The notes: generated by a model from the letters alone, not told the origin. DNA of 64,000 nt from Natrinema altunense (GCF_000731985.1 NZ_JNCS01000003.1:310001-374000); one strand, 5' to 3'. Counted from the stretch's first letter, positions 24,969-34,488 are shown. Numbers and translations: made by a program.

Positions 24969-25833
24969 AGAGGAGCCTCCAGAGGCCGCCCATGGTCAGG
25001 AGCGCGCCGACGACGGTGTTGATCGCCGGGAACCACCAGTAGGCCCGATCGACGGCGACACTCGCGGTCGCGATCGCGGCGACGAGCCCCGGATACACGA
25101 GCATGAGTGCACCAAGTCGCCCGTCGAGCGCGCCGAAGGCGACCGCACTCGCCAGCCAGCACGCGCCACAGTAGGCGTAGGTCCGTCGCTCCCCGAGCAC
25201 CGTCGCCGTCGTCCGGGTCCCGGTTTGGCGATCGGGCTCGATATCGGGGATCGCGGAGAACGTGTGCATTCCCATGGCCCACAGCCAGCCGCCAGCGATC
25301 GTCAGTACGGGCGGCTGGGAGCCAGCGACGGCGGCGTACGCGGCCACACCGGGCGTAATGTAGAGCCCGTTGGAGACCGAGTCCAGCACCGGCGTCGTCT
25401 TGAATCGGGCCGGTGGGGCGCTGTAGGCCGCACCGAGGGCGAGAAAGGCGACGAGCCACGGGATCGCGGCCGCCGCGAGCAACGGCGCGAACAGCAGCGG
25501 CAGGGCCGCACAGAGGGCGACGGCGACGGGAACGGATCGCTGTCCCCGATAACGCGCCTCCCGATCGTCCTTTTTCGGATTCGCCGCGTCGATCTCCCGG
25601 TCGTAGATATCGTTGATGCCATAGAGGAAGACGTTCGCGGGGAGGAGGAAGTACGTGAACAGGACGGCCGTCGTCGGCGTGAACAGGTCCGCGACCGACC
25701 CCGCGGCGTAGGCGACGCCGACGAGGACCGGCCCGGCCAGATAGAGCCAGAACCGCGGCCGCGAGAGCGTCAGCAGGTACGACAGCTGTTCGCCGACGCT
25801 GGCCTCGCCTCCCCCCGTCGGCTCCCCCCTCAT
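24961..25833 (-). CDS. lyeJ: Lycopene elongase/1,2-hydratase LyeJ (UbiA family)
   Basis: 290 residues, 8-9 membrane helices. UbiA-type prenyltransferase motifs: NDIYDREIDAANPKKDDRE (first Asp motif, near 90) and SAIPDIEPDRQTGTRT (second, near 205). LyeJ attaches C5 dimethylallyl units to lycopene and hydrates the ends. Gene order lyeJ-cruF behind crtD is the usual haloarchaeal bacterioruberin cluster. Confidence 0.93.
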   Translation of the reverse strand: MRGEPTGGGEASVGEQLSYLLTLSRPRFWLYLAGPVLVGVAYAAGSVADLFTPTTAVLFTYFLLPANVFLYGINDIYDREIDAANPKKDDREARYRGQRSVPVAVALCAALPLLFAPLLAAAAIPWLVAFLALGAAYSAPPARFKTTPVLDSVSNGLYITPGVAAYAAVAGSQPPVLTIAGGWLWAMGMHTFSAIPDIEPDRQTGTRTTATVLGERRTYAYCGACWLASAVAFGALDGRLGALMLVYPGLVAAIATASVAVDRAYWWFPAINTVVGALLTMGGLWRLLYG

Positions 25834-25942
25834 CGCTGGCGTCTCGAGCGGGCGGGTGTTCGGATGCGGACGGTCATTTCGGTTCCGGAAGCAGGTCGGT
25901 TCAGTTGCTCGTCTCGAGCCGTCCCTCGCGGTTCCGGCACGG

Positions 25943-27433
25943 TCAGCCCTCGATTCCGTGATCCTCGAGCACTTTCTCCGCCGTCAGGTCGCCGCTGATG
26001 AGACACATCGGGACGCCGATCCCGGGTGTGGTATCGCCGCCCACGAAGTAGAGTCCGTCGACTTCCGCCGACCGGTGTGGCGGGCGGAAGAGGGCCGTCT
26101 GGCGGAGGGTGTGGGCCAATCCCAGCGCCGTCCCGCCGTAGCTGTTGTACCGGGCCGCGAAGTCCGCGACGGAGAACCGCTCCTCGAGGACGATCCGGTC
26201 CCGGAGGTCCGTCCCCGTGTTTTCGGCGATATCGTCGAGGACCACGTCCCGATACTCGTCGCGGATTTCGGGCGTATCCTCGAGACCGGGCGCGACGGGC
26301 ACGAGGACGAACAGGGCGCTGTGGCCCTCGGGGGCAACGTCGTCGTCGGTCTTGGAGGGGACACACAGGTAGTAGGCCGGGTCGTCCGGCCACTGGGGGT
26401 CCTCGAAGATCTGATCGAAGTGGTCCTGCCAGTCGGTCGGCAGCACGAGCGTGTGGTGGGCGAGGTCGTCGACGTCGCCCTCGACGCCGAGATAGAGGAG
26501 GAACGCGGAGGGCGCGTAGGTCCGGTCGTCCCAGTAGTCGGCGTCGTGGCCGCGCCGTTCGGGGGTCAGCAGTTCCTGCTCGGTGTGGGCGTAGTCGGCG
26601 TTGCTCACGACCAGATCCGACTGCAGGGGGCCGGCCGGCGTTTCGACCTCGAATCCGCCCGTGCGGCCTTTGATCTCCGTTGCCGGGCGATCGGTGTCGT
26701 ACTCGACGCCGAGTTCCGCGCCCAGGTCCGCGATGCCGTCGATGACCGCGCCGATCCCGCCGTCGGGGTACCAGACGCCGAGGTTGAAATCGACGTGGCT
26801 CATCAGGTTGTAGAGCGCCGGCGTGTTGGTCGGCGAGCCGCCGAGAAACACCAGCGTGTACTGCATGATCTGCTGGAGCTTCGGATGGTCGAAGTAGCCC
26901 TCCACGTGACCCTGCATCGAGCCCAGCAGCGAGAGGCCCCGCGCCTGTCGCGCCACGTCGAGGTCGAGGTAGTCCCGCAGGCGCTCCCGGTCCTCGTAGA
27001 CGAAGTGTTTCATGCCGACTTCGTAGTTCTCCTTGGATTTCTCGAGGTACCGCTCTAGGGCCTCGCCCGCACCCGACTCGTACTCCTCGAAGACGGCTTT
27101 CGTCCGCTCTAAGTCGGGCGTGACATCCACCCGATCGCCGTCCTTGAAGAAGATCCGGTAGTGAGGATCGAGGTGCTCGAGATCGTAGTAGTCGCCCGGC
27201 GTCCGGTCGAAATCAGCGAAGAAGCGCTCGAAGACATCGGGCATCAGATACCACGAGGGACCCATGTCGAACCTGAAGCCGTCCTTCTCGAGGCGGCTCG
27301 CTCGACCACCGAGCTGTTCGTTCTTCTCGATGACCCGAACGTCGGCACCCGCGTCGGCGAGGTAACAGGCCGTCGAGAGCCCGCCGATCCCGCTCCCGAT
27401 CACGACGACCGACTCACCGGCCAGCGATTGCAT
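25943..27433 (-). CDS. crtD: Carotenoid 3,4-desaturase CrtD (phytoene desaturase family)
   Basis: 496 residues. N-terminal FAD-binding Rossmann VVVIGSGIGGLSTACYLA with ADVRVIEKNEQLGGRAS, and the family's C-terminal FVGGDTTPGIGVPMCLISG. In this cluster position (before lyeJ/cruF) it is assigned as the 3,4-desaturase of the bacterioruberin pathway rather than a phytoene desaturase. ATG 27433 sits 28 bp from a TATA-like box. 109 bp separate it from lyeJ. Confidence 0.92.
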   Translation of the reverse strand: MQSLAGESVVVIGSGIGGLSTACYLADAGADVRVIEKNEQLGGRASRLEKDGFRFDMGPSWYLMPDVFERFFADFDRTPGDYYDLEHLDPHYRIFFKDGDRVDVTPDLERTKAVFEEYESGAGEALERYLEKSKENYEVGMKHFVYEDRERLRDYLDLDVARQARGLSLLGSMQGHVEGYFDHPKLQQIMQYTLVFLGGSPTNTPALYNLMSHVDFNLGVWYPDGGIGAVIDGIADLGAELGVEYDTDRPATEIKGRTGGFEVETPAGPLQSDLVVSNADYAHTEQELLTPERRGHDADYWDDRTYAPSAFLLYLGVEGDVDDLAHHTLVLPTDWQDHFDQIFEDPQWPDDPAYYLCVPSKTDDDVAPEGHSALFVLVPVAPGLEDTPEIRDEYRDVVLDDIAENTGTDLRDRIVLEERFSVADFAARYNSYGGTALGLAHTLRQTALFRPPHRSAEVDGLYFVGGDTTPGIGVPMCLISGDLTAEKVLEDHGIEG

Positions 27434-27457
27434 AGTCGACCGTGAGTATCGGACCGC

Positions 27458-27466
27458 TGTTAAACG
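27458..27466 (-). promoter_or_regulatory. TATA-like box of crtD
   Basis: Minus-strand CGTTTAACA centred ~28 bp before the crtD ATG, within the divergent 158-bp region shared with the SDR gene. Confidence 0.5.
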
Positions 27467-27591
27467 TGTCTCATACATAGGTAGGGAATCCGACCGGTCG
27501 TCGGCGCGGCGGGCGGCGTCGAGTTCGCCACGAGCCCGGCGGTCGTCCCCCCGTCCGGTAGGTTCCTGTGGATCGCGGCCGTACGGTGCGT

Positions 27592-28290
27592 ATGGACGGC
27601 CAGACAGTCATCGTGACCGGCGGAACACGCGGCATCGGTGCTGCCGTCGCCGAGGCGTTCGGTGCGGACGGTGCGACCGTCGTCGTCGGGGCTCGAGACG
27701 CGGACGAAGTCGACGCGACCGTCGACGCGCTCGAAGACGCGGGGACCACCGCGGCGGGGCTCAGAACCGACGTTCGCGACGAGTACGACGTAGAGCGGCT
27801 GACGGAGACCGCCTCGCGGGCGGGCGAGGCGGCCGGTATCGATGTCGTCGTTCCCGCGGCGGGCGTGTATCACGGCGAGGCGGGAGCGACGCCGACCGAC
27901 GACGAATCGTATTCCGCGTTCGACGACCACTGGCGGACCAACGGACGCGGCGTGTACGCGACGATCCGTGAGTCGCTGCCGCACTTAAACGACGATGCGC
28001 GAGTGCTCGTTCCGACGGGCTCGGTCGCTCGAGACGGGACGGCGGGCTACGGTTCCTACGCGATTTCGAAGGCGACGGCGGAGGCGGTGACTCGCGGCTT
28101 CGCCGCCGACACTGACTACGTCGTGGGCTGTCTGGACCCGGGGATCGTTGCAACGGGACTGTCGGGAGAGACCGGCCGCGATCCGGACGCCGTCGCCCCG
28201 ATGTTCGTCTGGGCGGCGACCGAAGCGGACCCAACGGCCGTCGACGGGGCGGTCGTCGGACTGCGCGAGTGGAAACAAGCGACGCGGTAG
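27592..28290 (+). CDS. Short-chain dehydrogenase/reductase
   Basis: 232 residues. Classical SDR: TGGTRGIG cofactor loop (9-16), catalytic Ser in PTGSVARDG and YxxxK as YAISK (~156-160), and PG motif in CLDPGIVATGL. Arg in GARD suggests NADP. Substrate unknown. It is transcribed away from crtD, so it may be a carotenoid or lipid enzyme only by proximity. ATG 27592 gives the usual N-terminus. Confidence 0.88.
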   Translation: MDGQTVIVTGGTRGIGAAVAEAFGADGATVVVGARDADEVDATVDALEDAGTTAAGLRTDVRDEYDVERLTETASRAGEAAGIDVVVPAAGVYHGEAGATPTDDESYSAFDDHWRTNGRGVYATIRESLPHLNDDARVLVPTGSVARDGTAGYGSYAISKATAEAVTRGFAADTDYVVGCLDPGIVATGLSGETGRDPDAVAPMFVWAATEADPTAVDGAVVGLREWKQATR

Positions 28291-28580
28291 TCGCGTCTCC
28301 CGTCGGCTCACCGACTATGCTCGACTCGTGACGTACAGTTCGCTCTCCGGAGGGACGGGAGACGTGACGGCGCGCGGGCGCTCGCGCCGTTCAGCGGGCA
28401 TAACGTGGCTCCGGGCTCACAGCGTCTCGACCTGTCGGACCTCGAGGAGTGTGCGGCATCGGCCGTTTTCCGCTTCGTCACTCGAGTGTGGCTAAACGGA
28501 CGGTTACAAGCGCCGACGCGGCCGCTACGGGCGATCTATCGGCAGTAAAATCTAGTAGTTACCGGAGCCGCGACCGGGGT
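28291..28580. other. Intergenic, no complete gene
   Basis: 290 bp. On the minus strand a short stretch ending at 28420 reads like coding sequence (CRTLLEVRQVETL then stop), but it has a stop 24 codons upstream and no start, so it may be a decayed gene end. Nothing else supported. Confidence 0.4.
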
Positions 28581-28865
28581 TCAATCGATGTGGCCTTCGC
28601 GACGCAGTTGATCTGCGTCCTGGCCGGTGTAGCGCCACTCGATGGTGGCCTTCTCGTCTTGCCAGTCCCACGGTTCGGCGACGACGATATCGTCTTGCTC
28701 GATCCAGGTCCGGTATTTCATGCGACCCGGGATGCGGCCGAGTCGCTCCTCGCCGTCCTCACAGCGGAGGCGCACGTGGTTGCCGCCGAGGTGTTCGGTT
28801 ACGACGGCGAATACTTCATCGCTGTTGGGCATACGGAGGTTCCGTCGCCCGGAGTCTTCTGTCAC
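28581..28865 (-). CDS. eif1A: Translation initiation factor aIF-1A
   Basis: 94 residues, the normal size. S1-type OB fold: [59 protein letters not shown]. It promotes initiator-tRNA and mRNA binding on the small ribosomal subunit. TATA-like GTTTAAAC (28889-28896) lies 27 bp before the ATG. Single-gene transcript. Confidence 0.97.
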   Translation of the reverse strand: MTEDSGRRNLRMPNSDEVFAVVTEHLGGNHVRLRCEDGEERLGRIPGRMKYRTWIEQDDIVVAEPWDWQDEKATIEWRYTGQDADQLRREGHID

Positions 28866-28996
28866 AACTTAACTATGTGCGGCAGACGTTTAAACGCTTG
28901 GAAAGACGTGGTATCCCACAGCATAGTATTGTCTATCTATATAGCAACCGGTCATCTCGACTGACATTCGTCGTCGGCCGACCGATCGCTACCGGC

Positions 28997-29506
28997 CTAG
29001 AGTTCGCGGTCCGAATCCGGATTCTCGAGGTCCCACAGCAGTTCGGGCAGAAAGGCCTCGAGGTTGTCGATGACCGACCGCTCGCTGACGTTCAGCCCCT
29101 CGCAGTGGTCGTGGGCCGAGTCGCGGATATCGACGTGGAGGTCGCCGTCCTCGAGCCAGACGGCGAGCGGAAAGACCGAACACCGGGTGGGTTTCCAGTC
29201 CGCGTCCAAGTGCAGCGAACAGAGGCCGTCCTCGCGCAGAAAGGCACACGCGTGGCCGTCCTCGGCGACGTGCTCCTCGCGGTCTTTGGCCTCTCGAGTG
29301 ACGAACTTCTCGCCGCGGAAGTCGGTCGTCGTCTCCGCGAGGTTGGCCCGCTGGGCCAACTCGAGGAGGTCCCGGTCGTAGAGGAGCACGCCGTGGTGAC
29401 AACACCACGTACAGTCGTCGACGCACTCGAAGGTGAGATCGGGATCGAACTCGACGACGACCTCGCGGTCGGGGTAGACCTCGACGCGTCGGGTGTCGGC
29501 GCTCAC
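28997..29506 (-). CDS. YkgJ-family cysteine-cluster protein
   Basis: 169 residues beginning at GTG 29506. Cys pattern: CVDDCTWCCHHGV (27-39), CAFLREDGLCSLH (~88-100), TRCSVFPLAVW (~108-118) and a later DHCEG, fitting the zinc/iron-chelating YkgJ domain. Substrate unknown. The start is followed at once by the conserved region and no ATG is available. Confidence 0.85.
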   Translation of the reverse strand: MSADTRRVEVYPDREVVVEFDPDLTFECVDDCTWCCHHGVLLYDRDLLELAQRANLAETTTDFRGEKFVTREAKDREEHVAEDGHACAFLREDGLCSLHLDADWKPTRCSVFPLAVWLEDGDLHVDIRDSAHDHCEGLNVSERSVIDNLEAFLPELLWDLENPDSDREL

Positions 29507-29644
29507 GTGTCGTCGGTGGGCGGTCGCCGTGAAGTGCCTTTCTACCCCGGATTTGTGGGGGTAGTTCGAGTCGACGTTTCGGCCACGCTTTCAGTCCCGC
29601 CCGGCGGTGGGTCGGTGGGGTTGCTGTCGCGCGTTCGAGGCCAC

Positions 29645-30406
29645 CTATGCGCGAACCGGGTCCGCCTCGAGCGGGAGGTTCTCGCGCTCGCTCGCGTCGA
29701 CGACGGTGTTGCGGAGCGTCCCGACGCCCTCGTAGGTAATCTCGACGGTGTCGCCGGGTTCGACGAGGCCGGGGTTGGCCGGACTGCCGAACGAGACTAC
29801 GTCGCCGGGCCGGAAAGTGACCCGCTCGGAGAGGTGCGAGATGATCTCGTCGGGATCGAACAGCATGCGGTCGGTGGTGGCCTCCTGGCGGCGCTCGCCC
29901 GCCACGTCGGTGTACATGTCGATCCCGGTGGGGTCGACGGCGGTCTCGATCCACGGTCCGAGCGGGCCGGACGCGTCAAACGCCTTGCGGGCCGTGCGGC
30001 CGTTCTGGTCGAGCGCGTCCAGATCGTTCAGGATCGTGTAGCCGCGGACGACTTCGGACACCTCGTCCTCGGCGAGGGTCCGGCAGGGGTCGTCGATGAC
30101 GGCCGCGAGTTCGCCGGCATAGGTCACCTCGTCGCTGAAACCGGGCGAGGGAACCGGGTCCCGGTGGCCGACGAGCGATGCGGGCGGCTTGATGAAGAAG
30201 TCGGGTTCGTCGGGCCGTTCGTACGCCATCTGGTCGAGCGTCGTCGCGAAGTTCCGGCCGACGCAGTACAGTGCCGAAGGCTCGCAGGGCGGCAGGAAAT
30301 CGGCGTCCGTACCGACCTCGTAGACGCCGTCCTCCGCGTGGACGACACCGTCCTCGTACCGTCCCGCGACCGGGCCGTCGTCCGTTGCGATCCGCGCGAG
30401 TTTCAT
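29645..30406 (-). CDS. Fumarylacetoacetate hydrolase family protein
   Basis: 253 residues. FAH fold: YCVGRNFATTLDQM, FFIKPPASLVGHRDPV, YAGELAAVIDDP (metal ligands E/E/D pattern) and a Gly-rich C-terminal VSFGSPANPGLVEPGDTVEI. Members cleave C-C bonds or isomerise 2-keto acids; this haloarchaeal type usually lacks an assigned pathway. The middle part retains the Lys/Asp catalytic context. Confidence 0.87.
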   Translation of the reverse strand: MKLARIATDDGPVAGRYEDGVVHAEDGVYEVGTDADFLPPCEPSALYCVGRNFATTLDQMAYERPDEPDFFIKPPASLVGHRDPVPSPGFSDEVTYAGELAAVIDDPCRTLAEDEVSEVVRGYTILNDLDALDQNGRTARKAFDASGPLGPWIETAVDPTGIDMYTDVAGERRQEATTDRMLFDPDEIISHLSERVTFRPGDVVSFGSPANPGLVEPGDTVEITYEGVGTLRNTVVDASERENLPLEADPVRA

Positions 30407-30531
30407 TAGCGGGCGTCTCGAGTCCGAGCGATTAGTGGTATCGATTCGTCGGCGTCCCGGCCCGGCCGACCCCGTGTTTCACGCCGCGAACAGCAGGGAC
30501 GGTCGGCCGCTGCGCGGTGCTCGCGGCCTCG

Positions 30532-30972
30532 CTAGCCGAGCGTCTTGAGGTCGACGCGGTGCGTTCCGTCGTCGGTCTCGAGCGTGATCGAATCGGCGAT
30601 CGCGTCGCGTGCCCGCGTTCGCCACTCCGCGACGGCGTCGGCGTGGCGGTCGCGGAGCCGGTCGTCCGCGGCGGGGTCGTCGTCGGCCTCCGCCAGCGCC
30701 GACTCGAGGTCCGGGTACGCCGCGAGGACATCGTCCGCGATGACGGTTGCGGGGGAAAGGTGCACCGCACCGGTTAGTTCGGCGTCGTCGACGTGGTAGA
30801 CGTGGATCCGGGCCCGCATCCGGCCGTGAAACGGCGGCGTTACCCGGAGGACGGCCTCCCCCGGGTTTTCCCGCCCGTAGACGTAGGCGTCGACGGCGTC
30901 CTCCGGCGAGAGCGCGATCGACCGAATGGCTGACGGACCGTCGGCTTCGGCTGACGGGTCGTCCTCGACCAT
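30532..30972 (-). CDS. Uncharacterised protein at the end of the cobalamin operon
   Basis: 146 residues from ATG 30972. Short acidic N-terminus, then a mixed alpha/beta part (AIRSIALSPEDAVDAYVYGR, RARIHVYHVDD, LTGAVHLSPATVI) and a charged helical C-terminus ending GTHRVDLKTLG. No catalytic motif. It follows cbiZ by 26 bp, the sixth junction of a tight operon, so a role linked to corrinoid salvage is suggested by position alone. Confidence 0.75.
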   Translation of the reverse strand: MVEDDPSAEADGPSAIRSIALSPEDAVDAYVYGRENPGEAVLRVTPPFHGRMRARIHVYHVDDAELTGAVHLSPATVIADDVLAAYPDLESALAEADDDPAADDRLRDRHADAVAEWRTRARDAIADSITLETDDGTHRVDLKTLG

Positions 30973-30998
30973 CGGCCGACGGTTGGACTCGCAACGGA

Positions 30999-31787
30999 TT
31001 AACTGTCGGGTTGGGAGCGCTCGCTCGCGAGCATCGGCTGAAAAACGTCGGCCCGACGGGTGGTCGAAACACCGTACGTCGCATCGTCGACCGCTGCCGG
31101 CAGCTCCGCGTTGGCGGTCGCGTAGTGGGCGCTCAGCGACGCCCGGACGGCCTCTCGGACGCAGGCACGCACCGCCGCGCCGACGTCGGTGCCGCTGCCC
31201 GAAAACGCCGCCGACGACCCCGACGGGTCGTGGCCGACGATGATCGCGTCCGTCGTCGTCCCCGGGAACCCGGTCTCGGCGAGCAGCGTCGCCGCCTTCG
31301 CCTCCGCGGCGACCGCGATCAGGTTCTCGAGCGCGCCCGACGCGAGCGCCCGCGTCGTTCCGACGATGACGTTGACGGTCCCGCGCCCCTGCCCGGGTCC
31401 CGCATCGTCGGCTTCGACCGCAGTCGACTCCGACGGGTCGGTGGGAGTCGGTTCCATCGGTAACGCGGCGGGGTTCGAGATGCCGGCCGTCGCGTAGGCT
31501 GTCACGGACCCGCACCGAGCACCGCGAGCATCCGCGATGTCGACGCCGGTCAGCAGCGCCGGGCCGGCCACGTCCCCGGCAGTCGACTCGAATCCCGCCC
31601 GCTCGAGGCGGTCGCCGATGTAGGGTCCGAGTGACGTTCGTTCCCATCCTTCCGGGACCGAGATGTTGTAGGCGCAGTCGGCCGTCCGGCGGCCGCCGTT
31701 CCAGCCGGTCGAGAGCCATTCGGTGTCGGGTCGGCGAACGCGAAGCACGCCCGCCCGCCGAACCGCGTCGTAGGCCGGGGCCGTCAT
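30999..31787 (-). CDS. cbiZ: Adenosylcobinamide amidohydrolase CbiZ
   Basis: 262 residues. CbiZ signatures: LSTGWNGGRRTADCAYNISV, GPALLTGVDIADA, AYATAGISNPAAL, GTVNVIVGTTRALASGALEN, TDAIIVGHDP. It cleaves the amide of adenosylcobinamide or pseudocobalamin so the corrinoid can be rebuilt with the right lower ligand. The ATG overlaps the cobD stop (ATGA). Confidence 0.93.
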   Translation of the reverse strand: MTAPAYDAVRRAGVLRVRRPDTEWLSTGWNGGRRTADCAYNISVPEGWERTSLGPYIGDRLERAGFESTAGDVAGPALLTGVDIADARGARCGSVTAYATAGISNPAALPMEPTPTDPSESTAVEADDAGPGQGRGTVNVIVGTTRALASGALENLIAVAAEAKAATLLAETGFPGTTTDAIIVGHDPSGSSAAFSGSGTDVGAAVRACVREAVRASLSAHYATANAELPAAVDDATYGVSTTRRADVFQPMLASERSQPDS

Positions 31788-32848
31788 CGCTCCGTTTCCG
31801 GATCGTCGGCCGCGCGCTCGCGAACGCCCAGCGCGGCGAGCAGCCGGTCGTTGGCCGTTCGGTCCTTGACCGCGACACGGACGTGAGAATCGAGCGTCCG
31901 GAACGTCGTCGCGTCGCGGATCGCGACGCCGGCCGCACGCGCGTCGGCGATCACTGTCGCCACGTCCCGGTCGCCGACGTCACAGAGGAGGTACGGTGCG
32001 TCCGAATCGTGGACGTCGAACCGTTCCTCGAGCGCCTCGCGCAACCGCTCGCGCTCGCTGGCGACGCGGGCGCGCGTTTCGCGGACGAACGCCGTCCGTC
32101 GCAGGCAGTGTGTGCCGACCCGAGCGGCCGGCGTCCCGAGCGACCACGCGCGGCGAGCCGTTGCGAGCGTCTCCCGCCGGTCGCCGGTCGCGACGGCGAA
32201 GCCGGCCCGAAGCCCCGGCAGCCCGAACAGTTTGGTCAGCGAGCGCGCGACGACGACGTGCTCGCGGTCCAGGGTCGCCATCGACCGGCGATCGGTAAAT
32301 CCCAGGAACGCCTCGTCGACGAGCAGCGTCGTCTCGGCGTCCGCACAGCGGGCGGCGAACGACGCGAGCGCGTCCGGATCGATCGCGTCGCCGGTCGGGT
32401 TGTTCGGCGTACAGCACACGGCGAGCGCACACGGCTCGAGCACAGTCGGGCCGAGTTCGGTCAGGTCGTCATAGCGAACGAACCGCGGCGTCGCCCCCTG
32501 TAATTCGACTTCGCGGGCGTACTCCCCGAAACTGGGGTACGGGACGAGCGCCTCGTCGCCCGGCTCGAGGGCGGTCTCCATCGCGAGCCGGATCGCGGCC
32601 AGTCCGCCGGGGGTCGGAACCACTCGTTCCGGCTCGCAGCCGACGAAGTCGGCGGCGGCGGCGCGAAAGGCCGGATAGCCGTCGTCCGGGTAACGCCGGG
32701 ACGCCTCGAGCGCGGCCGCGTACGCGTCGCCGACGCCCGCGGGGGTTCTGGGGTTCGTGTTGGCCGAGAAGTCAAGCAGGTCGCGGTCGGTCTCGCCGCC
32801 GTGGGGCACCCGTTCGCCGGCGCTGATGGCGTCAGGGTCCACGACCAC
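31784..32848 (-). CDS. cobD: L-threonine-O-3-phosphate decarboxylase CobD (PLP, aminotransferase class I/II)
   Basis: 354 residues if GTG 32848 is the start; GTG 32842 is equally possible and no ATG is present. PLP fold type I: FSANTNPRTP, TPGGLAAIRLAM, CCTPNNPTGD, DEAFLGFT, and Schiff-base Lys in RSLTKLFGLPGLRAGF. It makes aminopropanol phosphate for the nucleotide loop of B12. The start overlaps the cobT-like stop by 11-17 bp. Confidence 0.88.
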   Translation of the reverse strand: MVVDPDAISAGERVPHGGETDRDLLDFSANTNPRTPAGVGDAYAAALEASRRYPDDGYPAFRAAAADFVGCEPERVVPTPGGLAAIRLAMETALEPGDEALVPYPSFGEYAREVELQGATPRFVRYDDLTELGPTVLEPCALAVCCTPNNPTGDAIDPDALASFAARCADAETTLLVDEAFLGFTDRRSMATLDREHVVVARSLTKLFGLPGLRAGFAVATGDRRETLATARRAWSLGTPAARVGTHCLRRTAFVRETRARVASERERLREALEERFDVHDSDAPYLLCDVGDRDVATVIADARAAGVAIRDATTFRTLDSHVRVAVKDRTANDRLLAALGVRERAADDPETER

Positions 32849-33884
32849 CCTCCGTCGGACCGTCAGTGTCTACACCGTCCTCGGCGCTCGAGTCGGCGTC
32901 GCCCTCGATTCCGAGCCGGCGACAGACCGTCTCGAGGCGATCCCTGACTGCCGCCATCTCGCCGTCGGGGACGAGCGAGAGCGCGCCCCCCATCCCGACG
33001 CCCTCCTTGGCCTCGCCGGCGCAGTAGCGGTCCATCGCGACGTGGTCGCGCTCGTCGAAGCCGGGATCGGTGACGGTCAGTTCGCAGTCGAACCGCTCGC
33101 AGGCGTCGGCGAGCCGATCGCCCTGTTCGTCGGCCACGAACGAGGTCGTCGCGACCGACAGCGTCGCGTCGATGCCCGCGTGGCGCAACACGGCGGCAAC
33201 GGCGAGCATCTGGGTCCCACCGGCGAGCGTCACCGCGGTCCCGGTCTCGAGCGCCCCGGCCGCGATCCCGGCGACCGTCGGCTGGACGGGATCGCCGACC
33301 GCTTCGATCGCCGCGAGCGGCGTCCCCTCGCAGTCGCCCGGCTCGAGGTCGCTCGCGGTCAACGCCTCGTCGACGACGCGCCGTTTGCGCTCGATCGGGT
33401 TCTCCGGGAGCGACGAGGAGACGCCGGCCGGCTCGCCGAGCGCGGTCAGAACGCCCAGTGCGGTCGTCGTCCCCCCGGGAACTGTCTCGCCGATCAGCAG
33501 TTCGTCGTCCGGCAAACTCGCGCCGTAGTCGAACGCCCGGTCGAAGGTCGCGTCCGCGTCGGGCACGGCGACCGCTTCGCGAACGTCGTTCCCGGGGCCG
33601 CCGCCGAGGTCGACCGTCGGCGCGGCCGTCGACTGCGTGAGCCCCGCGTCGATCACCGACACGTCGAAGCCGACGACCTCTCTGACCGCACGGGTCACGG
33701 CAGCCGGCGTCGGACAGCCGTTCGGGCTCACGGGCGTCACCGGCGACATGATCGGCGCGCCGTGTTCGACGATTTCGACGTCCGCCGAGGGCGTGTGTTC
33801 CATCAGCTCCGGTGCGGCCCCGGCGGCGCTGATGCCGTCGATCAGCGCGGTCTCGGTCGTTCCGGCGGGCAGGACGACGCGCAT
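32832..33884 (-). CDS. cobT: Nicotinate-nucleotide-dependent phosphoribosyltransferase, archaeal CobT type
   Basis: 350 residues. Gly-rich nucleotide-binding segment GETVPGGTTTALGVL (~130), LAGGTQMLAVAAVL (~223) and the C-terminal EGVGMGGALSL are characteristic of the archaeal CobT-like family. It activates the lower ligand base as its alpha-ribotide. One base separates it from the preceding stop. C-terminal 30 residues are an acidic tail. Confidence 0.85.
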   Translation of the reverse strand: MRVVLPAGTTETALIDGISAAGAAPELMEHTPSADVEIVEHGAPIMSPVTPVSPNGCPTPAAVTRAVREVVGFDVSVIDAGLTQSTAAPTVDLGGGPGNDVREAVAVPDADATFDRAFDYGASLPDDELLIGETVPGGTTTALGVLTALGEPAGVSSSLPENPIERKRRVVDEALTASDLEPGDCEGTPLAAIEAVGDPVQPTVAGIAAGALETGTAVTLAGGTQMLAVAAVLRHAGIDATLSVATTSFVADEQGDRLADACERFDCELTVTDPGFDERDHVAMDRYCAGEAKEGVGMGGALSLVPDGEMAAVRDRLETVCRRLGIEGDADSSAEDGVDTDGPTEGGRGP

Positions 33885-33885
33885 C

Positions 33886-34488
33886 TCAGCGCTCCTCCGC
33901 GGTGCGATCGCGCAGCATGTCGGCTGCGACACGGGCGTCTTCGCGTCGGTTCACGTTCACCGCAAGTCGTGGATCGTAGTGTACGTCGGTCATCGTCGTG
34001 GATTCGTCCGTGGTGCCGACCACGTTGACCCCGGTCGGCGCGAGGTGGTCGTCGGGCTCGAGTCGCGCCTCGGTGCTGACGCCGAGCCGCCGTTTGAGCG
34101 CCGCGGGAACGCAGACGGTGCGCGAGGCCTCGGCGTCGCCGTGGGCCGCGAGTATCCGGTCGACGACCGCCGCCTCGAGCAGCGGCAGGTCCGCGGCGAC
34201 GGTCAGGAGCGGCGGCGACAGTTCGGGCCGCTCGAGGACGGTCAGTAGATCGGTCACGTAGCCCTCGCCGGCCGTCTCGATCGTCGCGATGCCGTCACGC
34301 TCCTCGAGGTGGGTCCGCGTCGCCGGTGCGTTCGGCGAGACGGCGGCGGCGATCGTCTCGACCCGGCTCGCCTCGAGCGCCGCACGAACGCGGTCGACCA
34401 TCGCGGTCCCGTCGATCGGGTGCAGGGGCTTCTCGTGGGGGCTCTCGAGGCGGGTGCCTTTCCCGCCGCACATCACGAGAGCGTCCAC
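33886..34488 (-). CDS. cobY: Adenosylcobinamide-phosphate guanylyltransferase CobY
   Basis: 200 residues. Nucleotidyltransferase signature near the start (DALVMCGGKGTRL ... EKPLHPI) and LLTVAADLPLLE for Mg/GTP. CobY is the archaeal non-homologous replacement of CobU. GTG 34488 is chosen because the family begins MDALVMCGG; this start lies inside the cobS 3' end (16-bp overlap), implying coupled translation. Confidence 0.92.
   Translation of the reverse strand: MDALVMCGGKGTRLESPHEKPLHPIDGTAMVDRVRAALEASRVETIAAAVSPNAPATRTHLEERDGIATIETAGEGYVTDLLTVLERPELSPPLLTVAADLPLLEAAVVDRILAAHGDAEASRTVCVPAALKRRLGVSTEARLEPDDHLAPTGVNVVGTTDESTTMTDVHYDPRLAVNVNRREDARVAADMLRDRTAEER

Noticed and set aside
28415-28500. 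Minus-strand coding-looking fragment (CRTLLEVRQVETL)
   Set aside because: In-frame stop about 24 codons upstream and no start codon; at most a decayed gene end.
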